Assembly: GCA_004362315.1 (NCBI GenBank)
Contig: SNWL01000003.1
Location: forward strand, 496,001 to 560,000
Source: Mycobacterium sp. BK086
GTDB lineage: Bacteria; Actinomycetota; Actinomycetes; Mycobacteriales; Mycobacteriaceae
Reading direction: 5' to 3'
DNA: 64,000 nucleotides
The translations under genes and the position numbers were made by a program. This document shows, piece after piece, positions 54,317 to 63,916 of the stretch; position 1 is the stretch's first letter; each line of letters opens with the position of its first letter. The notes below the pieces were generated by a model. That model did no database searches. It was not told where the DNA came from and was given only the letters and a program-made list of their open reading frames with translations.

Positions 54317-55177
54317 ATGAATGACGGCGCGGTACCGCGGCCATCGGTGGTCGTCGGGATCGACGGTTCACGCGACGCGCTGACCGCGGCGCTATGGGCA
54401 ATCGATGAGGCAGTCCTACGGGATATCCCATTGCGCCTGGTCTACGCGATACACCCCCGTCCTGGAGCAACACCCGAGGACGCGGCGCGGGACTTGGCCG
54501 TCGCCGACACCGCGGTCCGGATGGCGCTGATCGCCATCGAATCGACGGACAAGCCCGTCAAGGTCGAGATCGAGATCATGCAGGGCCGGCCCGTGGACAT
54601 GCTCCTGGAAGCCAGCCGCGCGGCGGAGATGACCTGCATCGGGGCGATCGGGATCGGCACGGCGACGGGCGTCCGTCTCGGTTCGACGGCCCTCGCCCTG
54701 GCCAACAACTCACATGGTCCGGTAGCGATCATCCGAGGATTCGATCCGGTGATCCGTAACAAAGCCGTCGTCGTCGAGATCGATGCATCGGCCGAAAGCG
54801 ATGTCGTGCTGCAGCGCGGAATCGAGGAGGCGCAGCTTCGCCACGCACCCCTCGTGGCGATCTCCACGTGGCGAACGGAGGCCGACAGCCGGAACGGCGC
54901 CGGTGCTGTCGCCGAGCAGAACCGGGTCCTGACCGCCGCCCTCACCAGGCGGTTGGCGCGATCGGGGCACAGTCGTCCTCAGCGTGACGTGACCCCGATG
55001 GCCGTGCACGGCAGCTTGCCCGCCTATCTGGCGGAGCACGCCCGCACCATTCAACTGGTGATCGTCAGCCGTCGGCGCCCACACGGAATCGCCGAACTGG
55101 TCGGGCCGCCTTGCTCGCTGGCCCTTCACGGGACCGACTGCTCGGTGCTGATCTGCGAACCGATGAGACCGCTGTGA
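54317..55177 (+). CDS. Universal stress protein upstream of devR (Rv3134c-like)
   Basis: The 286-aa protein has two USP domains. The first starts VVVGIDGSRDALTAALWAID and has GAIGIGTATGVRLGSTALAL in place of the usual nucleotide loop; the second starts VVVEIDASAESDVVLQRGI. Rv3134c occupies the same position next to devR in M. tuberculosis and is cotranscribed with it. The gene leads devR by 24 bp and has a DosR box upstream, so it is likely the first gene of an autoregulated operon. Confidence 0.9.
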   Translation: MNDGAVPRPSVVVGIDGSRDALTAALWAIDEAVLRDIPLRLVYAIHPRPGATPEDAARDLAVADTAVRMALIAIESTDKPVKVEIEIMQGRPVDMLLEASRAAEMTCIGAIGIGTATGVRLGSTALALANNSHGPVAIIRGFDPVIRNKAVVVEIDASAESDVVLQRGIEEAQLRHAPLVAISTWRTEADSRNGAGAVAEQNRVLTAALTRRLARSGHSRPQRDVTPMAVHGSLPAYLAEHARTIQLVIVSRRRPHGIAELVGPPCSLALHGTDCSVLICEPMRPL

Positions 55178-55201
55178 CCGAGTCGAACATCTGGAGGAAC
55201 C

Positions 55202-55867
55202 ATGGTGACCGTTGTCCTTGTGGACGATCATGAGGTGGTCCGTCGCGGCCTCATCGAGTTGCTCAGTGCCGATCCCGACCTGGAGGTCGTCGGCGAAGCC
55301 GCATCCGTGTCGGAAGCGTTGGCACGAATACCCGCACTGCGACCTGACGTCGCAGTTCTCGATGTCCAACTGCCGGACGGCAACGGCGTCGAACTGTGTC
55401 GCGAGCTATTGGCACGCCTGCCGGATCTTCGGTGTTTGATGTTGACGTCGTTCACGTCGAACGAGGCGATGCTGGACGCCATCCTCGCCGGAGCGAGCGG
55501 ATACGTCGTCAAGGACATCAGGGGCATGGAATTGGCCAAAGCCATCAAGGATGTGGGAGCGGGCCACTCGCTGCTCGACAACCGGGCGGCGTCGGCACTG
55601 ATGGCGAAGCTGCGCAGCACGGCCGACCAGTCAGGTCCCCTGTCGAGCCTCACCGACCAGGAACGGGTCCTACTCGGGCTGCTGGGCGAGGGGCTCACCA
55701 ACCAGCAAATCGGCGATCGAATGTGTCTGTCGGAGAAGACCATCAAGAACTACGTATCACGACTTCTCGGCAAACTCGGAATGGAGCGTCGCGCCCAGGC
55801 GGCAGTGTTCGCCGCCAAGCTCGACCAGCCGTCCGCTGACTACACGCGGCCAACCCTTCTCCCCTAG
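55202..55867 (+). CDS. devR: DevR (DosR), dormancy response regulator
   Basis: The 221-aa product has the receiver domain with [13 protein letters not shown] (acidic pair, residues 8-9), the phospho-acceptor aspartate in [13 protein letters not shown] (about residue 54), LMLTSFTS and YVVKDIRG. The LuxR-type helix-turn-helix is [22 protein letters not shown]. It follows M. tuberculosis DosR closely along its length, including the KTIKNYVS recognition helix. Phosphorylated DosR binds the boxes listed here. GGAGGAACC precedes ATG 55202. Confidence 0.97.
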   Translation: MVTVVLVDDHEVVRRGLIELLSADPDLEVVGEAASVSEALARIPALRPDVAVLDVQLPDGNGVELCRELLARLPDLRCLMLTSFTSNEAMLDAILAGASGYVVKDIRGMELAKAIKDVGAGHSLLDNRAASALMAKLRSTADQSGPLSSLTDQERVLLGLLGEGLTNQQIGDRMCLSEKTIKNYVSRLLGKLGMERRAQAAVFAAKLDQPSADYTRPTLLP

Positions 55868-55986
55868 CTTCGCCTCTCCCGTAGCTTCGCCATGACTTTC
55901 GCCGGAGCTTTCGGTGTCTTCCCCCTGGCCACGCCGTCCCGTAGCATTGGCGCCTTCTCTAATTCCTGAGCTGGAGGGCCCGGCAC

Positions 55987-57699
55987 ATGGAAGCCGATGA
56001 CGGTTCAGCCTTCGCAGCTCTCGGGCGACGCGCGTTGGTCGGCAGCATGCACGCCCAGCTCGACGAACTGCTCGGCGCACGGGATCAGATGGAGCACCTC
56101 CTTAGGATCATTGTCGGGCTGGCCGCTGACCTCGACTTGGACGCCACACTGCGACGCATCGTCACCGCGGCCATCGAGCTGACCGGCGCAACGTACGGCG
56201 CCCTAGGGGTGCTAAGCCCAGACGGCAGCCTGGCGTCGTTCCTGCATTCGGGACTCGATGACACCACCGCGGAGGCCATCGGCCACCTGCCGGTCGGTAA
56301 AGGAGTTCTCGGTGTGCTTCTCGAGCACCCAGCCCCGTTACGGCTCAGCGATCTCACAGCCCATCCGTCCGCGGTCGGATTCCCCGAGCACCATCCGCCG
56401 ATGCACGCATTCCTCGGTGTGCCCATCACGATCCGTGACACCGGGTTCGGGAGCCTGTACCTGACCGAGCCGAAGGGGCGGCGGGAATTCTCGGAATCGG
56501 ACGAAGCTGTTGCGCGCGCGCTGGCGTCTGCTGCGGCAGTGGCCATCGACAACGCCCGGCTGTTCGAAAACGCACGCTCGGCGGCCACGTGGGTCGAAGC
56601 GAGTCGCGCCATCACCACCGCGGTATTGTCCGACACCGAACCGGTGCAGCAGCCACTGCGCCTGATCGCCGAGAAGGCCTGCGAACTAACCCATTCTGAG
56701 CAGGGCATCGTTCTTGTCCCCAGCGATCCAGACCTCCCGGCCGACAGCGTCGAGGAACTGGTGGTCTCCACAGCAGTGGGTCTGATGGCCGATACGGTGG
56801 TCGGTCAGCTCATACCGGTCGAAGGCTCAACGACCGGTGAGGTGTTCCGCTCCCGGGTACCACTGATCACCGAATCGTTTCGTCATCCCATCCAGGCCTT
56901 CACCGACGTCGGACAGCGCCCGGCGATCGTCATGCCGCTGTGCGATCAGCAGTCCGTGCTCGGCGTTCTCGCCGTAGCACGCAACATGCACGAAACTCCC
57001 TTCGACACACATCATCTGAAACTGATGCGAGATTTCGCCGACCATGCGACCGTCGCACTGAGATTGGCCGAAAGCCGCGAACAAGCACAGGAAATGTCGC
57101 TGATCGCCGACCGCGAGCGAATCGCACATGACTTGCACGACCACGTCATTCAACGACTCTTCGCCGCCGGCATGGATCTGCAGGGGACCATCGCGCGCTG
57201 CCGGTCCGAGGACATCAACAAACGACTGGACCGCACCATTGACGACCTGCAGTCGACGATCGAGGAGATCCGCACCACGATCTTTGCGCTGCAATCCCGA
57301 AGCCACGACGCCGACGGGTTTCGCAAACGAATCCAGACCGCCATCACCGAACTCACCGACGATCGTGACATCGAAACGTCAGTACACCTGTCGGGGCCTC
57401 TGCAGATCGTGGAGGCGGGCGTCGCCGCACATGCCCTGGCAGTTGTTATCGAGGCGGTCAGCAACGCCGTGCGCCACTCGGGCGCAAGCCATCTCAGTGT
57501 CGGCGTCGACGTAAGCGACCACCTGACAGTCGACGTCGTCGACGACGGGTGCGGCATCGATCAAACCAACCGGCGGCGCAGTGGTTTGGCGAATTTCGAG
57601 CGCCGCGCCCAATTGGTCGGCGGCACCTGCACCATCACCACCGCACCCGGCAGCGGCACCCACATTCACTGGGCCGCGCCACTGACTACTGAGCGTTGA
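55987..57699 (+). CDS. devS: DevS (DosS/DosT), heme-based sensor histidine kinase
   Basis: The 570-aa kinase has a first GAF domain (about residues 45-190) with the proximal heme histidine in HPPMHAFLGVPI (His 140), a second GAF domain (about 210-360), a HisKA_3 dimerisation helix with the phospho-acceptor in ERIAHDLHDHVIQRL (His 381) and a C-terminal HATPase with VIEAVSNAVRHSGASHLS and DDGCGIDQ. It senses O2, NO and CO through heme and phosphorylates DevR. CTGGAGGG precedes ATG 55987. The 119-bp gap from devR shows no DosR box. Confidence 0.96.
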   Translation: MEADDGSAFAALGRRALVGSMHAQLDELLGARDQMEHLLRIIVGLAADLDLDATLRRIVTAAIELTGATYGALGVLSPDGSLASFLHSGLDDTTAEAIGHLPVGKGVLGVLLEHPAPLRLSDLTAHPSAVGFPEHHPPMHAFLGVPITIRDTGFGSLYLTEPKGRREFSESDEAVARALASAAAVAIDNARLFENARSAATWVEASRAITTAVLSDTEPVQQPLRLIAEKACELTHSEQGIVLVPSDPDLPADSVEELVVSTAVGLMADTVVGQLIPVEGSTTGEVFRSRVPLITESFRHPIQAFTDVGQRPAIVMPLCDQQSVLGVLAVARNMHETPFDTHHLKLMRDFADHATVALRLAESREQAQEMSLIADRERIAHDLHDHVIQRLFAAGMDLQGTIARCRSEDINKRLDRTIDDLQSTIEEIRTTIFALQSRSHDADGFRKRIQTAITELTDDRDIETSVHLSGPLQIVEAGVAAHALAVVIEAVSNAVRHSGASHLSVGVDVSDHLTVDVVDDGCGIDQTNRRRSGLANFERRAQLVGGTCTITTAPGSGTHIHWAAPLTTER

Positions 57700-57736
57700 A
57701 CGCTCGAGCACTGAGCAGCGGCACGCGTGTGATCGA

Positions 57737-58024
57737 CTAGTCGTCGGTGTCTGACTTCGACAGTGCCCGATCAGCCGCCTTGAGCAAGCTGCGATGGAAG
57801 TTGTATTGCGCTTTGACCAGATCATCGGCGAGCTCGAGCGCCGCGTCGACGAGCTTGTTGCGCAGCGGCTGAACGGATTCAGGCATTGCTGCGTCCACCG
57901 CATCGTGGAACTTTCGCAACGCCTTTCCAGCCGCGTGTTGGCCGGCCTTGGCCGACTCGCGCACCTCGTCCGCCAACTCGTTCGTGGCCGATCCGGCAGG
58001 GACGTCTTTCGTCGTGTGCGTCAT
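57737..58024 (-). CDS. Small helical protein of unknown function
   Basis: The 95-aa product has a disordered N-terminus and two amphipathic helices (about residues 17-45 and 52-90), with no cysteines and no membrane segment: DEVRESAKAGQHAAGKALRKF and SVQPLRNKLVDAALELADD. It ends in an acidic tail (SKSDTDD). I do not recognise it. A DosR-like box at 58093 lies 69 bp upstream, and it is convergent with devS. The helices suggest a protein-binding role. Confidence 0.7.
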   Translation of the reverse strand: MTHTTKDVPAGSATNELADEVRESAKAGQHAAGKALRKFHDAVDAAMPESVQPLRNKLVDAALELADDLVKAQYNFHRSLLKAADRALSKSDTDD

Positions 58025-58092
58025 GGCGCAACTCCTCTCGGTTGGTTAAGTACTGCGAGACCAACACTATTGACCGCGGCGCGGGCATCCTA

Positions 58093-58106
58093 TGGGCGAA
58101 GGTCCC
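58093..58106. promoter_or_regulatory. DosR box upstream of small helical protein and USP genes
   Basis: TGGGCGAAGGTCCC matches 10 of 14 core positions and shares the CGAAGGTCCC half with the tgs1 box. It lies 68 bp before the 58024 start and 209 bp before the 58316 start. Confidence 0.5.
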
Positions 58107-58315
58107 CCGACGAGGAGCCGCTGGTCGGCATGATCTGGGATCGACACTGCCGCCGACCACGATGACCGGTGTGACGAGAGCCTTGTCGCGCGAACCCTTC
58201 ACGGCTGGCTGAGCATCACCAAATGTCCTCGTCGGTCGTGACCTCCGGCTCTTCTTCGCCCACGTCCGGCGTAGTCAGATCGAGGTATTACGAAGCGAAG
58301 CCAAGGAGGACAGCG

Positions 58316-59209
58316 ATGGCAAACGCTACAGGGATCGTTGTGGCGGTCAATGGTTCACCGTCAGCACATCCCGCGATCCGTTGGGCAGCTCAAGAAGCAC
58401 ACATGCGTCATCTGCCGCTCACCGTCGTCCACGTGGCTGCGGACATCCCATTCCCGGTGTCCACATTGGGGTGGCCGGCTGGACGGGTGCCCGAGGAAGT
58501 GCTTGCCGGCTGGGAGGAAGACATCGAAGAACTCCTCGCCGACGCGGTGGACATCGCCAACGACACCGTCCTGGACGGGGACCCGCTCGACATACACAGC
58601 GAGAGGGGCAGCGGAAACCCCGTTCCCACACTGGTCGATCTGTCCAAGGACGCGCACATGTTGGTGGTGGGCAGCCGCGGACGAACGGGATGGACCAGCC
58701 GCCTGCTCGGGTCGGTGAGCTCCGGGGTCATCCATCACGCCCACTGCCCGGTAGCCGTCGTCCATCGCGAAAGCGTGCTGCCGCGCCGGCTCGGGAAACG
58801 ACCGGTGTTACTGGGCGTGGACGGCTCACCCGCTTCTGAGCTGGCGACGTCCATCGCATTCGACGAAGCATCCAGGCGGGCAGTGGATTTGGTGGCAGTG
58901 CATGTGTGGAGCGACGATGACATGTCGCTGTTCTCAGGCCTCGAGGATTCGGTCCTCCGTTCAGCCGCACGGGAAACACTGGCCGAGGCGCTGGCCGGCT
59001 GGCAAGAACGCTATCCGGATGTGGTGGTACACCGCCTGGTCGAGGTGGCTGATCCTGCCCGCCACCTGGTGGCCCAGTCCGAGAGGGCGCAACTGGTGGT
59101 GGTCGGCAGCCATGGCCGCGGCGGTTTCGCCGGAATGCTCCTCGGTTCAGTGAGCACCGCTGTCGTGGAATCTGTACAGATACCGGTGATCGTCGCACGA
59201 CACCGTTGA
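58316..59209 (+). CDS. Tandem universal stress protein with intact nucleotide loops
   Basis: The 297-aa product has two USP domains, each with a complete G-2X-G-9X-G loop: GSRGRTGWTSRLLGSVSSG and GSHGRGGFAGMLLGSVST. It should bind ATP, as in the Rv2623 group. AAGGAGGACAGCG precedes ATG 58316; the frame upstream to 58223 is unused. It is convergent with the P-type ATPase gene, 14 bp apart. Confidence 0.92.
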   Translation: MANATGIVVAVNGSPSAHPAIRWAAQEAHMRHLPLTVVHVAADIPFPVSTLGWPAGRVPEEVLAGWEEDIEELLADAVDIANDTVLDGDPLDIHSERGSGNPVPTLVDLSKDAHMLVVGSRGRTGWTSRLLGSVSSGVIHHAHCPVAVVHRESVLPRRLGKRPVLLGVDGSPASELATSIAFDEASRRAVDLVAVHVWSDDDMSLFSGLEDSVLRSAARETLAEALAGWQERYPDVVVHRLVEVADPARHLVAQSERAQLVVVGSHGRGGFAGMLLGSVSTAVVESVQIPVIVARHR

Positions 59210-59223
59210 GCGTGGGTGCAGGT

Positions 59224-61842
59224 TCAGCCCGCATGGCTGAATCGTGCTGCCCGCCGGTGGATTCGGTGTTCGATGCCACGAACGCGATGCGGCTGTCCAT
59301 GCAGTCGCAGCGGATCGGCGTAGAACACTGTCTTCGTCAGTTCGACCAGCACGAGGTACAGCACCGTCATCGCAACGAGAGCGGCGAAGAACGACATCGG
59401 CAAAGCGGTGAAACCCAGCATCCCGGCAAGCGGGGACAGCGTCAGTGCCACTCCTAGCGCAACGACCACGAACGTGGACACCGCCAACACTCCCCCGGGC
59501 CTGCTGCGATAAAAAGGAATCCGACGAGTACGGACCGCAAAGATGATCAATGTCTGTGTGGCAAGGGATTCCACGAACCAACCGGTACGGAACTCGACAG
59601 GGCCCGCGTGCAGGACGCCGAGCATCAAGCCGAAAGTCAGAAAGTCGAACAACGAACTTATCGGTCCGAAGGTGAGCATGAAGCGCCGGATGAAGGAGAC
59701 ATTCCAATGCGCCGGGGCATGTAACTGCTCCGCGTCGACTCGATCGGTCGGAATCGCCAATTGAGAGCTGTCGTAGAGCAGATTGTTGAGCAGGATCTGG
59801 CTGGGCAGCATCGGCAAGAACGTGAGAATCGCCGAAGCGGCTGCGGCACTGAACATATTGCCGAAATTGCTGGAAGTGCCCATCAGCACATACTTAATGG
59901 TGTTGGCGAAGATACGACGGCCCTCGGCAACGCCGGTCGCCAGCACTCCGAGGTCTTTCTCGAGCAGGACCACGTCCGCGGCATCCTTCGCGACGTCGGT
60001 GGCGCAGTCGACCGAGATTCCGACGTCCGCTGCATGCAGAGCCAGCGCGTCGTTGACGCCGTCACCCAAAAAACCCACGGCACGGCCGTGCTGACGGGCT
60101 GACGTGATCAGCTGAGCCTTCTGCTCCGGTGAGATCCGGGCGAAGATGGTGCAGTTCTGCACTCGGTCGTCGAATGCACTGTGATCGAGGGCCTCCAGTT
60201 CCGCGCCGGTGACCGTTCCCTTCGACACCAAACCGAGTTCTTGACAGACCTTTTCGGCGACTTGGGGGTTATCGCCGGTGGCCACTTTGACTTCGATACC
60301 GAGCTCTGTCAGTTTCACCAGGGATTCGCGGGCTGCGGCCTTCGGCTCGTCAGCGAACACGAGGAAGCCAGCCAATGTCAGATCGGATTCGTCGGCCGCC
60401 GTGATGCCCGATAGCCCAACAGCCGCTCTGCTGGCGACGGCCACCACTCGCCGACCATCCTCGAACAGCGCCGCCACGACGGGCTGCGGCCCGTCGCCGA
60501 TCCCTGCGCACCGGGCGAGCACTTGTTCGGGGGCTCCCTTGACGATCAGCGTTCGCTCCGCGCCGTCGCCGACGAGAACCGATGCGGCGCGGCGGGTGTG
60601 GTCGAACGGCAGAGTGGCCACCACGGACGGTTGTTCGGCCGGGGCGCAGCGTCGGGCTCGCGGCGACTCCCACAGTGCGGCATCGAGGGCGTTGGACGCT
60701 GCCGCACCGCTGGCAGGATCCAGGGCAGTAGCCAACAGGCCCAACTGAAGGACTCGGTCTGAACTGTGTCCTTGGGTGTCCAGCGCATCGATCAAGGTGA
60801 TGCGGCCCTCGGTCAGCGTGCCGGTCTTATCGGTGACCAGAATGTCGATATCGCCGAGGTCTTCGATACACACCAGCCGTTTCACCAGAACGTTGAGTTT
60901 GGCCAACCGACCGGCACCGGTGGCCAAGCTGGTACTCACTACGGCGGGTAAGAGTTGCGGCGTGATGCCTACGGCAATCGCCAAGGAGAACAGGACGGCC
61001 TCGATGATCGGCCGATGCAGCAGGAGATTGCACACGAGGATGACCGCGGTCAGGGTCAAAGCCACCCACAGTAAGAGGTAGGAGAACCGGCGTAAGCCGG
61101 ACTGGAACGCCGTCTCGGGCTGGCGCATTCCCAATCCCACCGCGATGCGCCCGAATTCCGCCGCAGACCCGGTCGCATAGACCATCCCGCGACCCTCACC
61201 GGCGGTGACCACCGTGCCCATCAACGCCAGATCGGCCCGGTCAGCGATGGAGATATCCGAATGCACTGGAGTGCAGAGCTTTTCAACTGGAACAGACTCG
61301 CCGGTGAGGATGCTCTCGTTACATTCCAAGCCAGTGGCCGCGAGTAGCTTGACATCGGCCGGCACCACCTCTCCCAGCCCGAGCTCGATGACATCGCCGG
61401 GAACCAGTGTGGTGACATCAACCCGGACCCAGTGCCCATCGCGCAACGCGACCGCGCTGTGACGCAGGCTGGAATGCAATCGAGCCGCCGTCCGCTCGGC
61501 TCGGTATTCGTTGGTGAAACCCAGGCCGACACTGGCCAGCAAGATCACCCCGATGACGAGCGCCTGGGTACTGTCACCGAGGAAGAAGGACAACCCGGCG
61601 GTGGCGGCCAACAACAACAGGATCGCACTGCGGAGCTGACGGACCAGGATTGCCAAGGCGCTGACCCTGTGGCTGCGTACGGCGTTGGGGCCCAGTCGAA
61701 CCAGACGTTCTTGCGCCTCAGCGCTGGTGAGCCCGTCAGTGGTGCTGTGGAGCCATCGTGCCACGTCTTCCGAATCGGCGGCGGCCACCGACGACGCCGT
61801 GAGCGGGCCCGCGCCCTGAGGTGATACGTCAGTAGCGCTCAA
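59224..61842 (-). CDS. P3B-type magnesium-translocating ATPase (MgtA-like)
   Basis: The 872-aa P-type ATPase has the actuator TGES loop (ESILTGESVPVEK), the phosphorylation motif VTDKTGTLTEG (about residue 340), the hinge GDGVNDALALHAADVGIS and a ten-helix layout with six C-terminal membrane segments. The type is closest to MgtA/MgtB magnesium importers. TTG 61842 is the likely start. It follows a USP gene by 18 bp, a pairing that suggests a stress-induced operon. Confidence 0.88.
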   Translation of the reverse strand: MSATDVSPQGAGPLTASSVAAADSEDVARWLHSTTDGLTSAEAQERLVRLGPNAVRSHRVSALAILVRQLRSAILLLLAATAGLSFFLGDSTQALVIGVILLASVGLGFTNEYRAERTAARLHSSLRHSAVALRDGHWVRVDVTTLVPGDVIELGLGEVVPADVKLLAATGLECNESILTGESVPVEKLCTPVHSDISIADRADLALMGTVVTAGEGRGMVYATGSAAEFGRIAVGLGMRQPETAFQSGLRRFSYLLLWVALTLTAVILVCNLLLHRPIIEAVLFSLAIAVGITPQLLPAVVSTSLATGAGRLAKLNVLVKRLVCIEDLGDIDILVTDKTGTLTEGRITLIDALDTQGHSSDRVLQLGLLATALDPASGAAASNALDAALWESPRARRCAPAEQPSVVATLPFDHTRRAASVLVGDGAERTLIVKGAPEQVLARCAGIGDGPQPVVAALFEDGRRVVAVASRAAVGLSGITAADESDLTLAGFLVFADEPKAAARESLVKLTELGIEVKVATGDNPQVAEKVCQELGLVSKGTVTGAELEALDHSAFDDRVQNCTIFARISPEQKAQLITSARQHGRAVGFLGDGVNDALALHAADVGISVDCATDVAKDAADVVLLEKDLGVLATGVAEGRRIFANTIKYVLMGTSSNFGNMFSAAAASAILTFLPMLPSQILLNNLLYDSSQLAIPTDRVDAEQLHAPAHWNVSFIRRFMLTFGPISSLFDFLTFGLMLGVLHAGPVEFRTGWFVESLATQTLIIFAVRTRRIPFYRSRPGGVLAVSTFVVVALGVALTLSPLAGMLGFTALPMSFFAALVAMTVLYLVLVELTKTVFYADPLRLHGQPHRVRGIEHRIHRRAARFSHAG

Positions 61843-61860
61843 CGCCCGATACCAGCCGCG

Positions 61861-62736
61861 TCATTCAGATTTGCGCACGACGAGCACCGGTACCCGCGCC
61901 CGCTGCACAACGGCGGCACCGACCGAACCGAGCAGCATGCCGGCAAAGCCTCCACGACCGTGGCTGCCGACCACCACGAGCTGAGCATGTTCGGATTCTT
62001 TCAGCAGTTGGTCGGCTGCGCGATGGGCAACCACCACGCGTCGCACGTGGACGTCCGGATACCGCTCCTGCCACCCGGCCAGTCGCTCGGCGAGCACCTC
62101 CTCGCCCCAGATCTCCACATCCGACCAGTGGACGTCAGGATGATCCCATCCGTCCCAGTCTGTGCACGCGTGAACCGCGACCAGTTCCACACCACGTCGG
62201 GAAGCCTCATCAAAGGCGAGTTCGGTGGCCGATTCGGAGAACGACGAGCCGTCGATGCCGACGACCACCGGCGCCGTGGTGCTATCGGGAAAGACGTTGT
62301 CCTCGTGCAGAATCGCGACCGGACAGTGCCCATGATGGGTCAACCCGGACGCGACCGATCCCAGCATCGTCCTGAATCGCGACCGGCCACGAGCCCCCAC
62401 CACCATCATCTGAGCATCTTTCGACAAGTCCGCCAGCGTGGAAATTGGCACGCCCGTGGCGATCTCACTGGTGACGTCGATCGGGTCGGCCACCTCATGA
62501 GCCCGCGCCACCGCGGCGTCGAGTGCGTCACGACACGCGGCTTCCTGCCACATTTCAAATCCCGTCGGCAATGCCACACCGGGGGCCACCACCATCGGCG
62601 GCGGAAGCACGTACACCAGCCTCAGCGGCAGACGGCGCATGGCCGCTTCGCGCGCCGCCCAACCAACCGCAACCTGCGAAGCGGGCGATCCGTCGACACC
62701 GACGACGACACCATGATGCGTTGCGGCCCTGGCCAT
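61861..62736 (-). CDS. Tandem universal stress protein (Rv2623-like)
   Basis: The 291-aa product has two USP domains. The second has a complete loop GSHGRGGFAGMLLGSVGAA; the first has GARGRSRFRTMLGSVASG, one residue short. GGGAGACGATA precedes ATG 62736; the longer frame to 62772 has no better site. It is upstream of the P3B ATPase by 18 bp and probably cotranscribed with it. Confidence 0.9.
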   Translation of the reverse strand: MARAATHHGVVVGVDGSPASQVAVGWAAREAAMRRLPLRLVYVLPPPMVVAPGVALPTGFEMWQEAACRDALDAAVARAHEVADPIDVTSEIATGVPISTLADLSKDAQMMVVGARGRSRFRTMLGSVASGLTHHGHCPVAILHEDNVFPDSTTAPVVVGIDGSSFSESATELAFDEASRRGVELVAVHACTDWDGWDHPDVHWSDVEIWGEEVLAERLAGWQERYPDVHVRRVVVAHRAADQLLKESEHAQLVVVGSHGRGGFAGMLLGSVGAAVVQRARVPVLVVRKSE

Positions 62737-62892
62737 TATCGTCTCCCACCCGTTGCGACCCGTTGACATCACCGACGGTATGGTGCGACGGCCACGATGC
62801 CGCAGAGTCGTTGGTCACCCGACTGCGGCATTCCGACCTTGCTTCCAGGGTGCCCTCGCCATCGGGGCCGAGTCCATTGGTCATCGGCCAGC

Positions 62893-62906
62893 GGGACCAA
62901 CGACAC
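62893..62906. promoter_or_regulatory. DosR box upstream of USP-ATPase unit
   Basis: GGGACCAACGACAC matches 10 of 14 core positions. It is 156 bp before the 62736 start, a distal position, and just beyond the end of the nitroreductase gene. Confidence 0.45.
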
Positions 62907-62932
62907 TCCCCTCCCGTTGTGCTCGAGCCGTG

Positions 62933-63832
62933 TCAGACGACGAATACCGATCCATCCAGCCATCGCACCCCCTCGCCCAAGGGGCGCCGAGGGGTTGCGG
63001 GCAACGGCTCAGCGTTCAGCGGCGGCCAGCCCACCCGCAGCACGGCCTGGGGAAAACGTTCACCGTCGAATGTACTGGTGCGCAACGCCGCTCGCGTGTC
63101 ATCCACTTCGAGAACTTCTGATACGTCACACGAGGCCAGACCCTGCGCGGTGGCGGTCAGCATCACTGCGCTGGTAGCCTCCCCGGCCCGCAGCGCAGCG
63201 CCCACATCATCGGAGGCAGTACCCAGCGCCAATATGCTGCCGTGGCCGTCGGCAACGACATCGGCTGCCTCGTAGCGGCCAGTCCAGTTCCTCATCTCGA
63301 GGGTGTAGCCCTGATCGCCTGCATGGGCGTTGATCGCTTGGGCAATCAGAGCGGTGAACGCGTCGCTGCATTCGACGCGCCGCAGCGTCACACCGAGCCG
63401 AGCCGCACGGGCACTCATCAACACGATGTCCGCCATGGCGACCGGCCACGAGCTGTAGTGACGCGGATCGGTTCGCCGCCGCGGGATAGCGGCGGCCAGC
63501 GCGACGTCGACGCCATCGGGTGCTCCGCTGTTGGTCTGCAGAAAAGCGAGGTGCTCGGGCTCAGCCGAATCCGGAAACCGGCGAATGAACGTGCGCCAAC
63601 CTAGTGCGGCGAGCGCGACGGCGGCGTGATGCAGGGTGGCCCCACAACTCACCATCGTGTCGCGATCTCGGGTGTCCGTGCGTGGCAGTCCGCCATCGGT
63701 GCTGGCGTAGAGACTCATGCTGTGCGGCCCGACGCGCCACTGCCAGGGCTGGCTGTTGTAGATCGACGGCGCGCGGTTGGCCAGTTCGAGGGCGGCGCAC
63801 AAGGTGAGGTGGTCAAGGGAGTCCGTGGTCAT
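62933..63832 (-). CDS. Acg-like nitroreductase-fold protein (Rv3131-like)
   Basis: The 299-aa product is a second Acg-family member: ANRAPSIYNSQPWQWRVGPH (about residues 17-36), DRDTMVSCGATLHHAAVALA and a C-terminal PLPATPRRPLGEGVRW. Compared with the copy at 49267 it is 26 residues shorter. ATG 63832 gives the family start; the longer frame to 63949 is a shadow. It would be the first gene before the USP-ATPase pair, 196 bp away. A DosR-like box lies 71 bp upstream. Confidence 0.88.
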   Translation of the reverse strand: MTTDSLDHLTLCAALELANRAPSIYNSQPWQWRVGPHSMSLYASTDGGLPRTDTRDRDTMVSCGATLHHAAVALAALGWRTFIRRFPDSAEPEHLAFLQTNSGAPDGVDVALAAAIPRRRTDPRHYSSWPVAMADIVLMSARAARLGVTLRRVECSDAFTALIAQAINAHAGDQGYTLEMRNWTGRYEAADVVADGHGSILALGTASDDVGAALRAGEATSAVMLTATAQGLASCDVSEVLEVDDTRAALRTSTFDGERFPQAVLRVGWPPLNAEPLPATPRRPLGEGVRWLDGSVFVV

Positions 63833-63902
63833 GTGATCACCAGCTCGAGAGAGAGAACTACCGCGTGTGATCGACATTGCTCGGCGGCCATTCCAGCTAC
63901 CA

Positions 63903-63916
63903 GTGCCGCAAGTCCC
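63903..63916. promoter_or_regulatory. DosR box upstream of second acg-like gene
   Basis: GTGCCGCAAGTCCC matches 10 of 14 core positions with a perfect right half AAGTCCC. It lies 71 bp before the 63832 start. Confidence 0.5.
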
